Assembly (NCBI GenBank): GCA_046048295.1
Contig: JBJOGJ010000198.1
Coordinates: 1-7,320, forward strand
Reading direction: 5' to 3'
Origin: CBDCWA01 sp046048295
GTDB taxonomy: Bacteria; Pseudomonadota; Alphaproteobacteria; Rhizobiales; Hyphomicrobiaceae
Length of the DNA stretch: 7,320 nucleotides
Under the pieces are notes generated by a model. That model was not told where the DNA came from and ran no database searches. It saw only the letters and a list, made by a program, of their open reading frames with translations. The number at the start of each line of letters is the position of its first letter. Within the stretch, counting starts at the first letter, position 1. Position numbers and translations under genes: made by a program. This document shows positions 5,403 to 7,320 of this stretch, piece by piece.

Positions 5403-6791
5403 ATGGGCGCGCATGCTGTGGGACGGATCGAGACGACACTCTCGGAGGCCATGGCGCAGGTATTCTCGTCACTCGCCATTGAGCGCATTCCCGAGGCCGC
5501 CCGCGCTGTAGCGGTCAAGGACCTGATCGATATGGCGGGCCTGTGTGTCGCCACCCGCAACGAGGTCTACGTGCGCCAGATCGTCGAGGGCTGGGACAGC
5601 GATGGCCCGTGCACTGCCATCGGCCACGCTCGCGGATTGGACGCCGGTGGTGCAGCGGTGGCCAACGGTGTCGCAACGCACGGCGAGGACTTCGACGATA
5701 CGCTCGAAGGTGCGCCGATCCGTGTCGGCGCCATGGTCATCCCGGCAGTGCTTGCGGTGGGCGAGCGCTACAATCTGACAGGTGCCCAGACGTTGACCGG
5801 CATTGTCGCCGGCCTGGAGGCCATCTGTCGGCTCAACCACGTCGCCCCCGGTGCAATCCACAAGGCAGGTTTTCACCCGGTCGGCGTGATCGGCGCGCTA
5901 GGAGCGGCGGCGGGCGCCGGCACAGCGCTGGGGCTGAACCGGGACCAACTGGCCGGAGCGCTCGGCCTCGCGGGCAGCATGGCTTCTGGCATCCTCGAAT
6001 ACCTTACCGATGGGGCATGGACGAAGCGTCTGCATCCTGGCTGGGCGGCGCAGTCGGGCGTCAAGGCAGCGGTGATCGCGCGCCAGGGGTTCTTTGCCCC
6101 GCGCACGGTCTTCGAGGGCGCCCACAGTTTCTTCCACGCGTTTGCTCCGACCGCCGAGCCGGACTATCGTCACATTACGGATGGTATCGGCGACGCCTGG
6201 TACATGGAGCGGATCGCCTTCAAGCCCTACGCCTGCGGGACGATGATTCACCCCTTCATCGATTGCACCATCAGGCTCGCAAAAATGGGCATCGATGCCG
6301 AGGCGATCGAGAGCATCGTCTGCGAAACGGGGGAGGGGCTTGTGCACCGGCTATGGGAACCGCTGGCCGACAAGCACGCACCGCCCTCGGGCTATGCCGC
6401 AAAGTTCTCGATGCCATTCTGCATGGCGGTCGGGTTCTTCGAAGGCGATGCCGGCCTGACCCAGTTCACGGACGAAAAGGCGAAGGACGAGCGTATCCTC
6501 CGCCTGACCCGCAAGATCAGCTACATCATTGACCCCGACAACGAGTATCCCGTGAACTATTCCGGTCACATCCGCGTCGCCATGAAGGACGGCGCCGTGC
6601 ACGAACTTCGCCAGCCGCATTTTCGGGGCGGCGTGCGCGAGCCGCTCACGCGCGATGAGATCGTCGCGAAATTCCGCGCCAATGTCTCTTATGGTGGTTG
6701 GCCGGCCGACCGTGGCGAGGCTTTGCTGGACTTCTGTGAAGGGCTTGCCACCGCACCCGACCTTGCCGGCCTCGAGGCGTTTCGCTGCTGA
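5403..6791 (+). CDS. MmgE/PrpD-family protein (second paralogue) with Arg at a conserved His position
   Basis: A 462-residue MmgE/PrpD protein of a different subgroup from the first. The family signature HGEDFDDT (93-100) is intact, giving the Asp (D96) and Thr (T100) expected from cis-aconitate decarboxylase. GFHPVGVIG carries the second conserved His (H158), and TKRLHPG carries the active-site Lys (K208). The exception is R107 (codon CGT) in APIRVGA. Seven residues after the DDT/DDS motif, the first paralogue has H109 and this subgroup usually has His, as I recall. The C-terminal domain has FKPYACGTMIHPFIDC, then DPDNEYPVNYSGHI, RGGVREPLT and a KFRANVSYGGW ending. The ATG at 5403 was preferred to an in-frame GTG at 5364 because GGGGGA lies seven bases upstream and family homology starts after it. 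It is probably co-transcribed with the permease 14 bases downstream. Substrate and reaction are unknown: a dehydratase, decarboxylase or epimerase is possible. Confidence 0.93.
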   Translation: MGAHAVGRIETTLSEAMAQVFSSLAIERIPEAARAVAVKDLIDMAGLCVATRNEVYVRQIVEGWDSDGPCTAIGHARGLDAGGAAVANGVATHGEDFDDTLEGAPIRVGAMVIPAVLAVGERYNLTGAQTLTGIVAGLEAICRLNHVAPGAIHKAGFHPVGVIGALGAAAGAGTALGLNRDQLAGALGLAGSMASGILEYLTDGAWTKRLHPGWAAQSGVKAAVIARQGFFAPRTVFEGAHSFFHAFAPTAEPDYRHITDGIGDAWYMERIAFKPYACGTMIHPFIDCTIRLAKMGIDAEAIESIVCETGEGLVHRLWEPLADKHAPPSGYAAKFSMPFCMAVGFFEGDAGLTQFTDEKAKDERILRLTRKISYIIDPDNEYPVNYSGHIRVAMKDGAVHELRQPHFRGGVREPLTRDEIVAKFRANVSYGGWPADRGEALLDFCEGLATAPDLAGLEAFRC

Positions 6792-6805
6792 TTTCGGAGC
6801 TGGGA

Positions 6806-7320
6806 ATGGAACTGCTCCTCGGCGATGTGACGCCGCTCCAGGCACTGCTGTTGCTCGCTGCAGCCTTCTTCGCGGCGTTCGTCGGAGGCATGAGCGGCTT
6901 CGGCACCGGCATGATCGTGACCTTGTTCATTGCCCCGATCGTAGGGCCGAAGGCCGTGATCCCGGTGCTTTCCGCGTTCATGACCTGCACCAACGCGAGC
7001 CGCGTCTGGTTCTTTCGCGATGGGCTCGACTGGAAGTCCGTGCTGCTGATTGCCGGGCCGGCCGTACCCGCCACCATGCTTGGTGCGATGCTCTACGTGA
7101 GGATCGAGTCGCAATGGATCCAGGTCCTGCTCGGCCTGATCCTGATGCTGGCAATCCCGCTTCGCCGCTGGCTCGAAGGCAAGAAGATCCGTCCCGGTCC
7201 GGTTGCACTCGCTCTGTTCGGCGCGGCTTTCGGCTTCTCCTCGAGCCTCATAATCGGCACTGGTATCCTCATCATCCCCGTGCTCCTCGGCACCGGCCTG
7301 GCCGGAACCGCGCTGTTGGG
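6806..7320 (+). CDS. TauE/SafE-family membrane permease (3' end cut by window edge)
   Basis: The N-terminal 171 residues of a TauE/SafE (TSUP) family inner-membrane protein, a family associated with export or uptake of sulfite, sulfonates and other organic anions; full members are about 250 residues. The family repeat is visible twice: GGMSGFGTGMIVTLFIAPIVG (27-47, with the GFG-x-G core) and GFSSSLIIGTGILIIPVLLG (143-162). Hydrophobic segments lie near residues 11-29, 32-56, 77-97, 104-119 and 132-165. Charged loops include RDGLDWK (71-77) and RRWLEGKKIR (120-129). The ATG at 6806 has GGAG six bases upstream and follows the second MmgE/PrpD stop by 14 bases, so the two form an operon. Its product may import the MmgE/PrpD substrate or export a product such as sulfite; the sequence does not decide. 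No break or composition shift was seen in the visible part. Confidence 0.9.
   Translation, partial: MELLLGDVTPLQALLLLAAAFFAAFVGGMSGFGTGMIVTLFIAPIVGPKAVIPVLSAFMTCTNASRVWFFRDGLDWKSVLLIAGPAVPATMLGAMLYVRIESQWIQVLLGLILMLAIPLRRWLEGKKIRPGPVALALFGAAFGFSSSLIIGTGILIIPVLLGTGLAGTALL

Noticed and set aside
5543..6532. Plus-strand 329-codon frame inside the second MmgE/PrpD gene
   Set aside because: It is an alternative frame of a confidently identified gene, Arg/Pro/Gly-rich and without domain similarity.

Overview
The window is GC-rich, densely coded bacterial chromosome with strong Shine-Dalgarno sites and short intergenic gaps. It contains a tripartite tricarboxylate transporter (TTT/Tct) and MmgE/PrpD-family genes. 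This combination is typical of metabolically versatile Proteobacteria, particularly Alphaproteobacteria (Hyphomicrobiales-like) and Betaproteobacteria such as the Bordetella group. I cannot name a genus from the sequence alone. No tRNA, rRNA, CRISPR, insertion sequence or prophage signal was seen, and no gene-free stretch exceeds about 200 bases.

Layout, left to right. Positions 1-2944 (minus strand) hold a tctC-tctB-tctA operon, transcribed right to left: periplasmic binding protein, small membrane subunit, large membrane subunit (cut by the left edge). Positions 2945-3138 are a divergent regulatory region with a 10-bp inverted repeat and a separate short palindrome. Positions 3139-4515 (plus) encode a first MmgE/PrpD-family protein. 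Its stop codon lies 3 bases from the stop of a convergent short-chain dehydrogenase/reductase (SDR) gene (4519-5277, minus). Positions 5278-5402 form a second divergent regulatory region. Positions 5403-6791 (plus) encode a second MmgE/PrpD-family protein of a clearly different subgroup. It is followed after 14 bases by a TauE/SafE-family permease that runs off the right edge.

How the genes may work together (inference): TctC captures a carboxylate in the periplasm and TctAB imports it. The two MmgE/PrpD proteins (a fold known for dehydratases, epimerases and a decarboxylase acting on polycarboxylates) and the SDR-fold protein would process it. The TauE/SafE permease may move an anion in or out. 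The substrate cannot be read from the sequence.

The most striking details are in the active sites. The SDR has lost three of the four classical catalytic residues (Asn, Ser and Tyr are Ile, Gly and Val; only Lys remains). The second MmgE/PrpD protein has Arg where the first has the conserved His. The first has Glu/Ser in place of the Asp/Thr of the family signature. Together these suggest an uncharacterised carboxylate pathway with non-standard chemistry, but this rests on sequence reading only.
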